Source: Nymphaea colorata | Taxonomy: Eukaryota; Streptophyta; Magnoliopsida; Nymphaeales; Nymphaeaceae | Direction of reading: 5' to 3' | DNA: 64,000 bases | Assembly: GCF_008831285.2 (NCBI RefSeq) | Contig: NC_045151.1 | Location: 737,544-801,543 of the forward strand | Shown here: positions 1 to 12,060 of the stretch, in pieces | How positions within the stretch are numbered: position 1 is the first letter of the stretch | How the letters are laid out: each line of letters starts with the position of its first letter | Program-made: the position numbers and the translations under genes | The notes under the pieces: generated by a model | Told to the model about the DNA's origin: nothing | Databases searched by the model: none | Seen by the model: only the letters and a program-made list of their open reading frames with translations

Positions 1-198
1 CGTACAGAGAAGCTAATATGTGTGCGGATTTTCTTGCCTCATGGACTTTTCAAGAATCTTTTGGAGTGACCATTTTTACCAATCTACCTGGTCATTTGTA
101 TCGATTGATTGAGGAGGATCTGATTGGTGTAACTCGACCTCGTGCTATAGTTAGTTAATGCGGTTCTAAACCGCTCCTTTGCACCAAAAAGAAAAAAA
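1..198 (+). pseudogene. 3' end of an L1-type LINE (RNase H tail, 3' UTR, poly-A)
   Basis: The window opens inside an open frame of about 51 codons that ends with TAA at 156-158. It starts with a Y-R-E-A-N-x-x-A-D-F-L-A motif and ends with G-V-x-R-P-R. That is the typical C-terminus of the RNase H-like domain at the end of plant LINE ORF2. A short 3' UTR follows and finishes in an A-rich tract near 187-198, as expected of an LINE tail. The rest of the element lies before the window. This is a family-level call from short motifs. Confidence 0.6.
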
Positions 199-1469
199 AA
201 TGTATTCCCGACATTTAGGCTGTCAGGAAAAGTAGTATTGTTTACGACAGTTTTAACCATCGGGAAGTAAGAATCCATTTTCCAACAGTTGCAACGGCCA
301 GGAAATATGTTGATTTACAGTTGGAATAGATGTTGTCTGGACAGTCTTATACATCGGGAATTTTATTTAATTTGGGAATTACACCATTAAATATATATAT
401 ATATATATATATATGTGGACAGATAGAAGGGGGGGGGGGAGAGAAAGAGAAAGAGACCATGCATCAACAAAGAAAAATAAAAAATTGTAAACATTTAAAA
501 AGTTACAAATCATGCTTTGAGTGTTTTACAAATATCAATCCTGACCAACAGATGAACTTGCAGCTTGCACGATTTGTTCAAGTGCATAACTTCGCAGATA
601 AAGATGAAGCTGCAATTTTTGAATTAAAAAAAACCAATGAAAACCAGTAATGCGAAAAAAATATGAGGATGCCTAGAAGTGAGAAAAGTAAAGAGGTACA
701 AAAATATTTAAAGGAAATTGAGAATGGCAAAGAGAGGAATAAAAACCAACCAATGACAAAAAATTGAATTGGCTTAGAACCACTCCGCTCCTCAAAAATG
801 TAGTAACAATATTTTCTACATTTGCAGCTTCAGTCCTCTTCAAATGGGATGACCATTTGCACTGCTTTCTTCTGTGCCATGTAACAAAAGCACAATCTGC
901 CAATGAAGCGCAGTCATCAAGACAAAAAAAAACACTAAATTGCTTCGCATTGATACCTGAACACAGGGAAACATTGGATGGTTTGGAACAGAGTACTGAA
1001 AAGTTGAAGGAGACAAGGCATCTACATGCTTCTCATTAATAGTCAACCAGTTTTTTAGGGTATCTTCATATATAAGTGTTTGATTAGAGGAATTATGATA
1101 TTGATGGGTGTATATGATATTGAAACTACAAAGAGTTTCAACATAAAACGCCAAGCAGATATAAGTGTTAGACATAAGACATCATTTCACTTGCCACCTC
1201 TTCACCAAATAATAACAAATGTAAATTGACATGGAAAAATAGCATGCATGAGGTATAGCATCTGACGCGATCAACATGAATGAGGTTGTACATGTCATTC
1301 ACATATTTTTTTTCTCTTTTTCTCAAATGGCCGAAAGTGGTTTAGATTGTACATTGTATAAGAACACGGATACATTAATTGGAATTAGATGACCACAAAA
1401 CCTCCCAACAAATAGTAGCAAAACAAAACATTAGAGCCTCAGAAATTTAACTTTTTTGCTTGATTCACA
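199..1469. other. AT-rich spacer, no gene seen
   Basis: I find no credible coding region. There is a TA microsatellite near 390-412, followed by a G-run and GA-rich tract (about 429-458). The short open frames overlap one another on both strands and have no recognisable motifs. Confidence 0.6.
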
Positions 1470-1849
1470 TAAAAATAACGAGAACCAGAAAGATCTTTCA
1501 ATTTCTCAACCGAACCAACATCAAACAAGTTCAGAATCGAATGTCAGTGCCCCCAATCTTCCTTCTTGAGTAGTGAATGCTCTGATACCATGAAAGGAGA
1601 AGCACCATCGAGTCATGAGTCCAATTAAAAGTATTGATGAATCTGAAGGATCCCATTCTTTGCCAATGCCAACTGGGATGTCATAAGAAGCTTGTGGTTA
1701 GAATGAATTACAAAAGAAGGAGGTGATCCTACACATGGTCATGGTTAGAATGAATTACAAAAGAAGGAAATGATCCTACACATGGTCACAATTGTGACCG
1801 ATGTTTTCCATATTTCCTATGCAATTGAGACTAAGTGCGTGTTGAAGTA

Positions 1850-2012
1850 GGCCGGGGATACTAACGTTCGAAGCCCCTACTCTTTTCCTCTTGCTCCTGG
1901 GGTTCAGAGCGACCTAGGTGGGACGCGAGACACCCACATTTGCATGAGTCGAATCACAATAGGCCTTTCACCACTCCGCCAATCCGATCAGCTACATTAC
2001 ACCCCTCCAGGC
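1850..2012 (-). mobile_element. tRNA-derived SINE remnant
   Basis: On the minus strand the head reads GGGGTGTAATGTAGCTGATC, resembling a tRNA A box. A B-box-like GATTCGACTC lies about 40 bases further on. The same head architecture appears at 32268, 54905, 57452 and 11200. No clean target duplication is visible here, so the ends are approximate. Confidence 0.5.
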
Positions 2013-2084
2013 AAGTGAGGATGGATGTATTTATTCAATCATGGCGGCAGGGTACACGTTCCATTCAGTTAACAAAGATAATGA

Positions 2085-2925
2085 CTCATGAAAGATATTT
2101 CTCGATAGCAATTCTGTTTCTGATTCATGCAACAAATTCTGATTTTTCTCTCGTCTGCCCAAAATAATCATCAGTGCAACAATCACGCCTCTCTGTGTTC
2201 TTTGCCCTGCATTTGTGCTCTCCCTTGCTGCGTTCTATTTTCTTTTTCATGGTATCGGAGAGCAATTGGTGTCTTGAGCCTGTTCGTCGATTATGGCATA
2301 CTCCATCGCTTTCAGCAAGAAAAACACCTCCTATCGGTGCGTGCAGGTTCAAAGGACGTCGAGTGAAATCAGCCATGGTTTCATCAATTTGTATTTCCTT
2401 CATCACAGCAACAACCTAGGTATTGTACTTGTCATTAATCCTTTAACAGAAGACAACTATGTTACCTAGAGTCGATCCATGACAATGGCGTCAGAGGCCC
2501 ACAATAAATTTGTTTCTGTAGATAGTTCTTTGCTCCGCTCGAACCAAACAAGGCTGAATACATTCTTTGGCCGAGATGCAACATTGTAGTTCTGTCTTGG
2601 ATTATAAATTCATTGTCCAAAGAGATAGCCAGTAGTGTCATCTATGCTGCAATATCTGTTAAGGCTTCTCTTGTAGGAGAAGCTGTTCTTTCATCCACGG
2701 TAACCTTGCAACATGTCTGCTATGTTCCTAATTTCAGAAACAATCTCATCTCCATTAATCAATTGATAAAACAAAACTAAATTATTCTGTTTTTTGTTGC
2801 CAGCCCAGAACTCCAAGTAATTTGTCCCATTTAATGGTGCGATAGCAACTTTACTTATATAATCACCTTCTGGGATGTCGTTCCTTGTGCCTCATGTGAC
2901 GTTCTACAAAATTGTTATCTCCCCA
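2085..2925 (+). pseudogene. Decayed Ty1/copia remnant (LTR end, PBS, gag and protease pieces)
   Basis: A primer-binding site TGGTATCGGAGAG at 2250-2262 (initiator tRNA-Met type) marks the end of a 5' LTR. Downstream, broken frames give gag-like text (N-P-L-T-E-x-N-Y-V-T) near 2437-2470 and a W-I-I-N-S-L-S-K-E-I-A motif near 2600. A protease-region motif (H-V-C-Y-V-P-N-F) then follows at about 2710-2745. The jump from gag to protease with nothing between shows an internal deletion. Stops and frameshifts are frequent. The copy at 11300-12460 has the same layout and the same deletion. Confidence 0.65.
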
Positions 2926-3045
2926 ATTTTTCTCTCTCCTTAACCCTTGTAATTTATATAAAATAAGTAAATGTTTTTTAAAATTTATTGTTAATTTTTT
3001 TTTTATGTGAAGCTAGGGCCCATGCGAGCTGATTACCGTGGAAGC

Positions 3046-3213
3046 TAGATTTCATTCTCGAAGAACGGAGGAGGTCTTGATCCATCAAACTGCTTATGAG
3101 AAAATGAAAGCCCTCTTAACGTTTGCGCCGGAGGTTTATATGGCGGTGGAGTTTGACAGGGCATGGACTATCGATAGATTTGATGGTGCAAGTTAGCAGT
3201 CCCCCAATCCCCC
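3046..3213 (+). pseudogene. Unrecognised 50-codon coding-like fragment
   Basis: One frame stays open for about 50 codons with an ordinary amino-acid mix (motifs R-R-T-E-E-V-L-I-H and F-D-R-A-W-T-I-D-R-F). It ends at a TAG just before the palindromic array. There is no start codon or flanking exon that I can identify. It could be a captured gene fragment or chance. I do not recognise the protein. Confidence 0.2.
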
Positions 3214-4918
3214 GATGTTCAGATATTATAGAGTTACTTTCAGGGAATCATATGTATAAAAATGATGTTCACCTAAGTTCAAAAGCTTTTAATCGTTCTG
3301 GAAACTACGGGTTTTCATCATTTATATAAAAAAAGTTTATCAACTCATTTTCTATCAATGACATTAAAGAAATATGAAAAACACCAAAAATAAATAATCG
3401 GAAGTTACTTTATTAAAATGAGTGTATTAAACAATTATAGAAACTAAAGTGAAAAACAAGCCCTCGTTTATAATCCAGATAAAAAGAATTTGGTTTTTCT
3501 TTTCTAAAAGTTCAATTACATTGTTGTTCAATTCCCATAGGTATTACTCAGTGCTTCGGGTCTCAGTTGGGTGGTGAATGGTTAACCGTTTGCTCACCCA
3601 CCCAAACAAGACCAAGTTTCTATATAATTGGATAATTAAAGCATAATTGGTTCTAGAGTATGCCATTTGAAGGGTCTTCATGTCAATGAGGGAATAGTTT
3701 CATTTCTTCTTGACACACTTTAATGTGTTTTATAAACAAGAAAATTCTAGTTATTATCATACAAATAATGACTTTATTTTCACAATTGAAAAGCATAGGT
3801 TTTAATGTGACGATTGTTGGTTAGGCCAGTGACTGGTACCGAGTAGTCCTTGGTTCTATTTCTGTGGGCATCAACCTTCTGTACTGGTCAAAGCTGTCAT
3901 AAGTCTAGAATACAGTACAAGGGTAATATCCTAATAACATCTTGGTACAAATGAAAGATCTTAGCAAACAACCTAACACTACATTGTAATCTGTGATTCG
4001 TACGTGTGTATTTTGTTTTCCTCTCAAGACTAATACATTTTAATACATTCATTTTCTATACTCACCTGCATAGACTTTTAGCTTTGAGTTCTTTATTCTA
4101 GGTGCTTTTCATGTTACTTTAAGATCACCCATAGAAAACGAGTTGGTAAACTTTTTTATGAAAATGAAGCAAAACACATGGTTTCAAGAAGGCCAAAGTG
4201 TTGGGTTTTACTTCTTCACCAATGTGAGCGCTTTGATTTCCTCTTGCCTCTCTTGCAAACATGTGCTGCCCACCTGTACTCAGAAACTAGCAAAACTGAC
4301 GAAGAGGTCAGGGGGAGCACAATCAACAATGTCATGCATGCAGTGAAATGCCTTCACAAAGCCATGAAGAATAGATTACTCCACGATTACCAGCTGCTCC
4401 CTCCTTGCTCTGTATCAACCCACGAGTTGAGCTCTTGTGCAATTGCACTAACACCTATTATTGGTTTGAACATGTGATCTTTTTTCATTATTCTAGTACG
4501 TCTTTAGCATACTCAAAGTACATAATTAATGGCATATTTATCATCATTCAATTAGTTTTACGATGTTCTCAATTATACATAAAGTGCAAAGAAAAAGTTG
4601 GATCTCTTTGGCCCATATCAACAACTTTATAACCATGAGGTAGTGAGAGCACGACTCGTGGGTTGATATAGGAGAACTGGTAACCATGGAGTACTTTGTT
4701 CTTCATGACTTTCGAAAGCCACTGCACTTTCATAGACAGATGACATTGTCAAGACACTTTCTGTCATTCTCAGCACGTTATTTTGTAGGAGAGATCAGAG
4801 GAAACCATAGGCCACACATTGGTGGAGAAGTAAAAATCGACAGTTTGGTCAGCCTGGCCACCAGAAAAATTGAAAAAGAAGTGACTTATAACTTATTCAT
4901 TACCATATATATATATTA

Positions 4919-5264
4919 GGTTATGTCTACCTAAGTTCATAAGCTTTTGATAATTTTGGAAACCACATGTTTTTCCTCATTTATAAAAAGAAGTTTACCA
5001 ACTCATTTTCTATAAATGATCTTAAAAGAACATCAAAAGCTCCAAAAGCGAAGAATCGAAAGTTCGAAGAACATGCATAGTCATCGGTTACCTTTAAACC
5101 TGCGCAGTCTTCTAGCTTTTACTTCTTTATTTTCAGTGTTTTTCGTGTCCCTTTAGGATCATTTATAGAAAACGAATTGGTAAACTTATTCGTAAAAAAT
5201 AAAGGAAAGTGCATGGTTCCAAAAGGATCAAAAGCACTTGAATTTAAGTGGACATCAAATTCCG
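4919..5264. mobile_element. MITE-like long inverted repeat inside array unit 2
   Basis: The left end reads ACCTAAGTTCATAAGCTTTT. The right end, reverse-complemented, reads ACTTAAATTCAAGTGCTTTT. Complementarity continues inward for about 150 bases, so almost the whole segment folds back. The equivalent at 6045-6382 is flanked by TA-rich sequence on both sides, but I cannot fix a target duplication. Confidence 0.5.
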
Positions 5265-6044
5265 TCCATTTATATGATGATCATAAAGAAGATATGAGTC
5301 ATTTCATTTTCTATTTTTCTGGTATTAGGTAGGCAGAAATATTAGACGTGTGTGTTTTGGTTTCCTCTCGCAACTCCTGCAAGTACGTGCCGCCATCCCT
5401 CGTGCAAGAAACAGCAATAAAGATGAAGATTGGAGAGGTCGGGAAAACACCTTAACAACGCCATGCGCATTGTGAAACACCTTTGAAAAGTCATGAAGAA
5501 CAAACTATTCCATCGTAACCAGCTCTCCTCCTTGCCCTGCAACGACCCACAGATCGAGCTCTTGTGCAACTGCACTGATACCTATTATTAGTTTGAAACA
5601 AGTGAATTCTTTACATTTTTCTAAATCTTTAGCAAACCCTAAATACTTGTTTAGCAGCATATTTATCATCATTCAGTTAGTCTAACCATGTTCTCAAGCT
5701 TACAAAGTGGCAAAGATAAATGCGGATCTCTTTGGGTCCGTCTCAACAACTTTATGACTATGAGGTAGTGAAATCACGACTGGAGGGTTGATATGGGAGA
5801 ACTGGCAACTACGGAGTAGTTTGCTCTTCATGGCTTTGCATGACATTGTCACGGCGTCTCCCCAGCCTCTTCATCTTTCTTACAGTTTTATGCATGTGGG
5901 GTGGCAACATGTATTAATTTGTAAGAAGCATGAGAGGAAACCATAGCGCACACATTGGTGCAACTGACAGTTCAGACAATCTACCAGCAAAAAAAAATAA
6001 AAAAGAAGTGACTGATATCAGCTTCCTCACTATATATATAAGAT

Positions 6045-6382
6045 GATGTTCACCTAAGTTCATAAGCTTTTGATCATTTTGAAAACCACGTCCTTTTCCT
6101 CATTTACATAAAGAAGTTTACCAACTCGTTTTCTATAAATGATCTTAACGGAACATCAAAAACTCCAAAAGTAGAGAATCTAAAGTTAGAAAACTATGCA
6201 TAGTCATTGGTTACCCTTAAACCTGCATTGTCTTCTAGCTTTCAATTCTTTATTTTCGGAGTTTTTTATGTTCCTTTAAGATCATTTATAGAAAACAAGT
6301 AGGTAAACCTTTTTGTAAAAATGAGGAGAAGTGCATGGTTTTTAGAAAGATCAAAGGCTTTTGAACTTAAGTGGGCATCGTA
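6045..6382. mobile_element. MITE-like long inverted repeat inside array unit 3
   Basis: Ends GATGTTCACCTAAGTTCATA and (complement) GATGCCCACTTAAGTTCAAA match at most positions. The interior folds back as in the unit-2 copy. ATATATA tracts lie immediately outside on both sides and could be a duplicated TA-rich target. Confidence 0.5.
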
Positions 6383-6730
6383 TTTTATAATATATATATA
6401 TAGTGATAAAGAAGATGCAAGTCACTTTTTTTTTTTTTTCGTTTTTTTATTTGGTGGTAGGTGGACCAAAGTGTTGGTTTTCACTCCACCAATGTGTGTG
6501 CTTTTGTTTCCTCTCATCTCTCCTGCAAATATGTGCTACCATCCTGCATGCAGAAACCAACAAGACGGATGAAGAAGCTGGAGAAGTACCTTAACAATGT
6601 CTTGTGTGTAGCGATGCACCTTTACAAGGCCATGAAGAACAAACTATTCCATAGTTACCAGCGCTCCTCCTTGCCTTGCATCAGCCCATGAGTCGAGCTC
6701 TCATGCAACGGCATTAATACTGTGGATGCC

Positions 6731-8880
6731 ATCGACGGGAAGGGAACAGTCGTCTCGAGTAACCATCCATCGGAGAGCTTCCAAGGCTCACGGGGTGCAG
6801 GATGCAGGAGATGGAGTAGCTTTCTTATCTTTGGTAGGTCACTTTTATTGGGTTTGTCATGTCTTAAACTGTTAATACAGATGTTAGAAGAAGGTTGGTC
6901 GACAACGCAACTTATCATGACTTTGCACAGCCGACTGCTTTATCTATATTCATTTCTGCTTACATTATTTAATTTTTATGGCGGACCCTCTCTATCTAAA
7001 GGAAAATGTGAATGTCATAGACTTTGACTATATACTATATAAAAAGCAAACCAGCTGTTTTTGGTTGTTCATCTCATTGATCTGCTTACAAAACTGCTTT
7101 GTCAATATGGTGTAAATGTAATAACGGTTTCGATTTTGTCTTTGAAATGAGAACTCTTGTGGGCTGTTCTTTCAACTGAGAGGGTTCTCATTTCGCATGT
7201 TGATCATGATTCGTGTAAGAAGCCACATAATTCTGGCGCCAGAATGCTTTTTCCTTGTTCAACAATTGTGCCTTCAGAATTTTGTCGGTCTTTTTTGTTG
7301 CTTCAACTGCCACATCATTCAGCGGTTTGATGGAGTAATAAAAGAAAGGAAATGAAAATTTTTAAAATGCATAGCCACTGCCTCACACTGACATTCAAAA
7401 GGCTCTTTAGTCTTGATCTTACATTAGTGGAAATTCACTGTTTTGCATTGTCAAAGGGATTTGACAAACACATTTATTTTTTTGAACTATTGCAACTTTG
7501 CAAGAGACTTGAATGGTTTTGAAACCATCTAAAAGTACCCCTAATATATACAACTGCTAGTAATAAAAACATTAAAAAATCTTTAGAAAATCATTCCCTG
7601 AAGGACGCTATTCCCAGCAGATTCGTATCGGAAAAAAAAAATTACTTGCTTGATTTAATGCTGTTATAAATCACCTATTTGATCGAGATTTACATGTAGA
7701 GAAAAAACACCGCCAGTCGACCTCTTGGTTTATTTACTAACTCTTCTTGGTTCAACTGCCAATGCCACTTTCTTAGAGTACAGGTCAAAGATATTGGGTT
7801 AATGAGATTTTCAACAATTTGATTATCAGAGGACTCGATTAACTTTCTCAAAAAGAATTAAGATTGTCTCAGGAAAACTTGTCCGAGTACCATCCTTAAA
7901 ATCGCAGAAACATAGTAAAAAAAAAAAAAAAAAAACTATGCCTTCGAAGTAATCCATCTCCATACAACGAAAGAGATCATGTTCCACAATAATCATTATA
8001 TTTTTGAAACAAAAAAGCCGAAATCCAAAGTAAAGATTTCCGAGAGAATATAAACCAGGGTATCAAGCAAGTACAAGAAGCAAACGTACGCACACCATGT
8101 TCGAAGAAAGAAAATGGATATATATATATATATATATATATATCAACCAGGAAGTCGGAGATGGAAAATGCACTGAAACTCTTGCTATGGTGCTACGATG
8201 CTCGTGCTACAGTCAAGCATTCGCAAGTAGAAATGATGGTGGGGAAAGAGCAGGGGCAGAACCAAAAAATTGTAACAAAGAAGCACTAGTTATATAATTT
8301 TTAATTTTTTAGGGCACCGGTATGCAATTAAGAAAAACTATCACGAAGCATCAATAAAAAAATTAAAACTTTTTTTTAGGCCTTCGTGGAAAATCGTCGA
8401 ATTAAAAAAAATGTAAGAACGAAGAAAGAGGTGCATAACCAATCACAAGGACAAAAATACATAGCAAATGAAAGCCATAAGCCATATGGCATTAACAGAT
8501 TAAAGCCTCAAAGTGAAAAGCATGTATGGCATATAACAACTTAAAGCCTCAAATTCAAAAGCAAAATTTAAACTCAAATTTAGTAGCATGAAAGTATACA
8601 ACTTGACTCATAAAAGAAAGGAACACATATTAGTTACAACCAAAATCACAAAAAAGAAAAACACATATCAGGAAGAAGCCATGAACCACATGTCATATAA
8701 CAGACAATTTTTACGAAAAACATGTAGAAGAAAGACTTTTATCTACCATACACTCGCAAGCCTGTGATTGACAAACCTTGAGATCACTATTCACAAGCTC
8801 GGTGGAAATTCATCCTTCAAGAATCAAATTTAAAGAAAAAATATATGCGAGCTGGAAAGATACAAGAGAATAACATTTCA
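6731..8880. other. AT-rich spacer, no gene seen
   Basis: No coding region with recognisable motifs. There is an A-tract near 7917-7936 and a TA microsatellite at about 8118-8143. Short open frames here have no supporting features. Confidence 0.55.
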
Positions 8881-8884
8881 TGCA

Positions 8885-9770
8885 ATACTATACGTATAAG
8901 TAAAAGAGCTCAGATCTCGATGTAACAATAACAAGAATGGCAATTTTAAGTTTTAATATTATAATAAAAAGTGTTGGCTAAATATGCCACTTGCCCTCAA
9001 TGGTGGGTGCTGCAGGGCTATGAAGACATAAGACCGACATAATTGTGGAGGTTTTAATATTATTGTTGAGATTGGATGCCACATAACTGTAGGTTATAAA
9101 GTTTGAGAATTCGTATAATGTAAGTTTTCATAACTTAAGAATGTGCTTAATTTGTTTGAGAGGATAGAGTTGGTAGAAAGACTCCTCATATCCACCATTT
9201 GGATATCGTAGACATAAAATGAGGTATAGTGCGAAAATGACTCAAATTTGGAAGCTATATATATAAGTAAAAGAGCGTAGGTCTTGATATATTCCATGGG
9301 CAGAAGTTCTAGATTTTAATATTAATGTTGATATTAAGTTTAGCACAAACAACTGTACATTCCTAAGTCGAGTTTACGTATTCAAGTCTTCCAAATTGAT
9401 GCTTCTGCTTTATTTGAGAGAGGAGAGTTGATAGAAAGACCCCTCATATGCATTATCGTTTGAAAATTTGCATTGAAAATGAGAGATATAATGCTAAAAC
9501 TAGCCACAATTAATTCAAATTTCAAAGCTATACGTATAAGTAAAGAAAAAAAAAAAACAAACAAACAAACAGTCTTCCCATGTATTCGATAACAAGGATG
9601 AAAATTTTAAGATTTAATATTACGGTTGACATCAAATGCTGCCCAAACATAATGCTAGCAATTATACATTCCAAAGTATGTCTCCATACTTAAATTTTCC
9701 TAATCTCTGATTGTGCTTTATTTGACAAAATGAAGTTGGTGGGAAAGCTTCATAACCAGCCCCATTATGA
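8885..9770. repeat. Degenerate tandem repeat of about 280-bp units
   Basis: A marker string (CTATACGTATAAGTAAA or CTATATATATAAGTAAA) recurs near 8888, 9254 and 9528. Each is followed by TTTTAATATTA..GTTGA and then by a GAG..GAGTTGGTAGAAAG..CTCATA block (about 9160, 9420, 9730). Units diverge strongly and the intervals vary. Confidence 0.65.
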
Positions 9771-9779
9771 AACGAATAG

Positions 9780-10540
9780 ACACTTTTATTAATATAGACA
9801 TTTCAACTTGTAACAGTTTCATATTTTCCTAAATTATAGACTTTTTTGAGCATTTCATATGCGTAGCCTAGGGGATTTTTTTTCCTATGGTCAAATTTTG
9901 TCCTAGAAAAGTATAGCATCGAAACTATGCTGATGGACAAAACCATGATCAGCCAGAAAATGTTGCATCGTATATCGCTGATACAAAAATTAATTATTAC
10001 CTCTAAGAGCATGAATTTGAGTTTTGTGCAATCATTAATCTGAGAAAAAAATATTTTAAGATGGCCTTGAATTTCACATTTATGCTGCACAAACATAAGT
10101 ACGTGTTTCTAATAAGCTTATGTAGATGGCATTAAGAACACTGAATTTATAGCATCAATCTTGCATCCACACGATGAATGACATAAATTACTTGGCATGC
10201 AGCCGATTTATTTTTCTAAGCGGAATGTCTAAACACGTGAATGGGAAAATTCCAGAACCAAAGTATTGATTATCCAAAATATAATGATTGGAATAACATA
10301 GCCGTCAAATCACATAATTATGTCTTGGCTCTTGAATCCTAATGTTGTGGAGGCTTAAGTTGCTTGTGACTGTCTAGGAGATATAGGGAACTACCAAGGA
10401 GATAAAATGATGTTTCTCATATGTATCAACTTATTCAAGGAATCGAAATCACAAACTTATCGAACAAATACTGAGTAATTATCTTGGAAACATCAATATT
10501 CATTGCAGGATTAATTTGTTTCCATTGAGCACCTTCCAAT
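9780..10540. other. AT-rich spacer, no gene seen
   Basis: No recognisable coding or element signals. A 97-codon minus-strand open frame at 9803-10096 has no family motif and no conserved context. Confidence 0.5.
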
Positions 10541-12060
10541 GATGCTTGATCCACATAAAAATAATGAAAGCAAGGAAGATCTTTTAATTTCTCATTGGGA
10601 CTAACATCAAACAAGTTCAGAATCAAATGTCAGTCCCCCAGGCCCCAATCTTCCTTCTTGGGTACTGTATATGCCCTGCTACGATGAGAGGAGAAGCATC
10701 ATAGAGTCATGGGTCCAATTAAAACTATTGATGAATAATCTGAAGGATCCCGTTTGTTGCCAATGCCAACTTGGATTGCATAAGAAGCTGTGAAGCTTGT
10801 GTTAAAATGAATTCAAAAGTAAAGAACTGCTATTCTACACATGGTCACAATTCGTGAGAGATGTTAGCCTCCTATGGGAAAACTGCAGCAAAATAAAAAA
10901 AAATAATGGCATAAATTCAGACAGCGTGACTTCGGCCAACATTGCTCAATTGAGGCTAATGTATATCCCATGTACTAGTATATGTCGGATACCCTAAAGA
11001 GGCCGAAGTCTCTTTCCCATGTTTCTCATGCCTTATAGGTTCAAGACTACTTGGCTGACCAAGTTAACACCCATCAACCGAGCATTATGTACCCATCATT
11101 TGCAATCTAGGGGAGTAGCACCTTCGTGAATTGAACTGCCAACCGACCTTCCACCACTCCACCAATCCGACCAGCTGCGCTATGCCCTGAAGGCAAGATA
11201 GCGCTGAAGGCAAGTGAGGATATATTTATTCATCATGGCGTCTTGGTTGCTCAGGGGACACGTTCCATTCAGCTACCAAAGGGGTTCCTAATAATGACTG
11301 AGCGAAGATATTTCTCGAGAGGGATTATTTTTCTTACTCATCTAACAATTTCTGATTCTTTTTATCTTGCGTGTATGTAAAAACCCAAAATAATCATCAA
11401 TGCAGTCATGCATCTCTCTGTTTTTTGCCCTGAACTTGTGCTCTCCCTTCCTCTGCGCTCTATTTTCTTTTTCATGGTATCAGAGAGCAATTGGTGGTGT
11501 CTTGAACCTGTTTGTCGTTTATGACATACTCCATCGGCTTCAACTCGCATTCAGCAAGAAAAACACCTCCTATCGGTACTTACAGGTTCAGAGGCGTCGA
11601 GTGAAATTAGCCGAGTTCATCAATTTGTACTTCCTTCATCACATGCAGCGACAACCCAAGGCACTGTTCTTGTCACCAATCCTTTAACAGAAGAAAACTA
11701 TGTTACCTAAGAGTCGATCCATGACAATGGCGTCGGTGGGCAAAACTAAGTTTGTCTTTGTGTGAAATACATTCTTCGGGCGAGATGCAACACTATAGTT
11801 TATCTCTTGGATTATAAATTCATTGTCCAAAGAGATAGGCAGTAGTGTTATCTATGCTGCAATTATCTGTTAAGGCTTCTCTTGTAGGAGAAACTGTTCT
11901 TTCTTCCATGGTAACCTTGAAACATGTCCCTTATGTTCCTAAGTTCAGATACAATCTCATCTCCATTAGTCAATTGATAGAACAAAACTAATGTAATCTG
12001 TTTTTTGTTGCAGGCCCAGAGCTCGAAGCTGACGATCGGAGCAACTTATGGGAAAGGTGG
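10540..12060 (+). repeat. Segmental duplication, copy 2 (partner 1470-2930)
   Basis: Colinear with 1470-2930: the same leading segment (ACATCAAACAAGTTCAGAAT at about 10604), a minus-strand SINE-like piece, then the copia remnant. This copy has additional sequence around 10885-11100 and retains more of the copia 3' part. Confidence 0.75.
10985..11215 (-). mobile_element. tRNA-derived SINE remnant
   Basis: Minus-strand head GGGCATAGCGCAGCTGGTCG resembles the head of the SINE at 32268. A degenerate B box (GTTCAATTCACG) follows about 50 bases on. It sits at the same place in the duplicated segment as the SINE at 1850-2012, so it predates the duplication. Confidence 0.5.

Larger units (their letters stand above)
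1470..2930 (+). repeat. Segmental duplication, copy 1 (partner 10540-12060)
   Basis: The sequence from about 1470 can be followed by eye in the segment starting near 10550. Shared text includes the stretch around AACAAGTTCAGAATC and ATCTTCCTTCTTG, and the downstream copia remnant. Both copies contain a minus-strand SINE-like piece followed by a plus-strand copia remnant in the same order. Copy 2 has small insertions relative to copy 1. Divergence is clear but the alignment is continuous over most of the length. Confidence 0.75.
3264..6730. repeat. Tandem array of three palindromic units
   Basis: The same opening (GTTCACCTAAGTTCA or a close variant, then AAGCTTTTGAT) occurs near 3264, 4923 and 6045. 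The last two are 1,122 bases apart. The first unit is longer because of extra sequence at about 3390-4050. Each unit begins with a 335-345-bp inverted repeat: the left arm, with TTTACCAACTC and TATAAATGATCTTAA, returns as its complement about 150 bases later. Next comes an arm with GCCATGAAGAA (near 4357, 5490 and 6630), which also returns inverted near 4640-4770 and 5765-5850. The third unit lacks the final inverted arm. Short open frames inside are by-products of the repeats. Confidence 0.7.
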
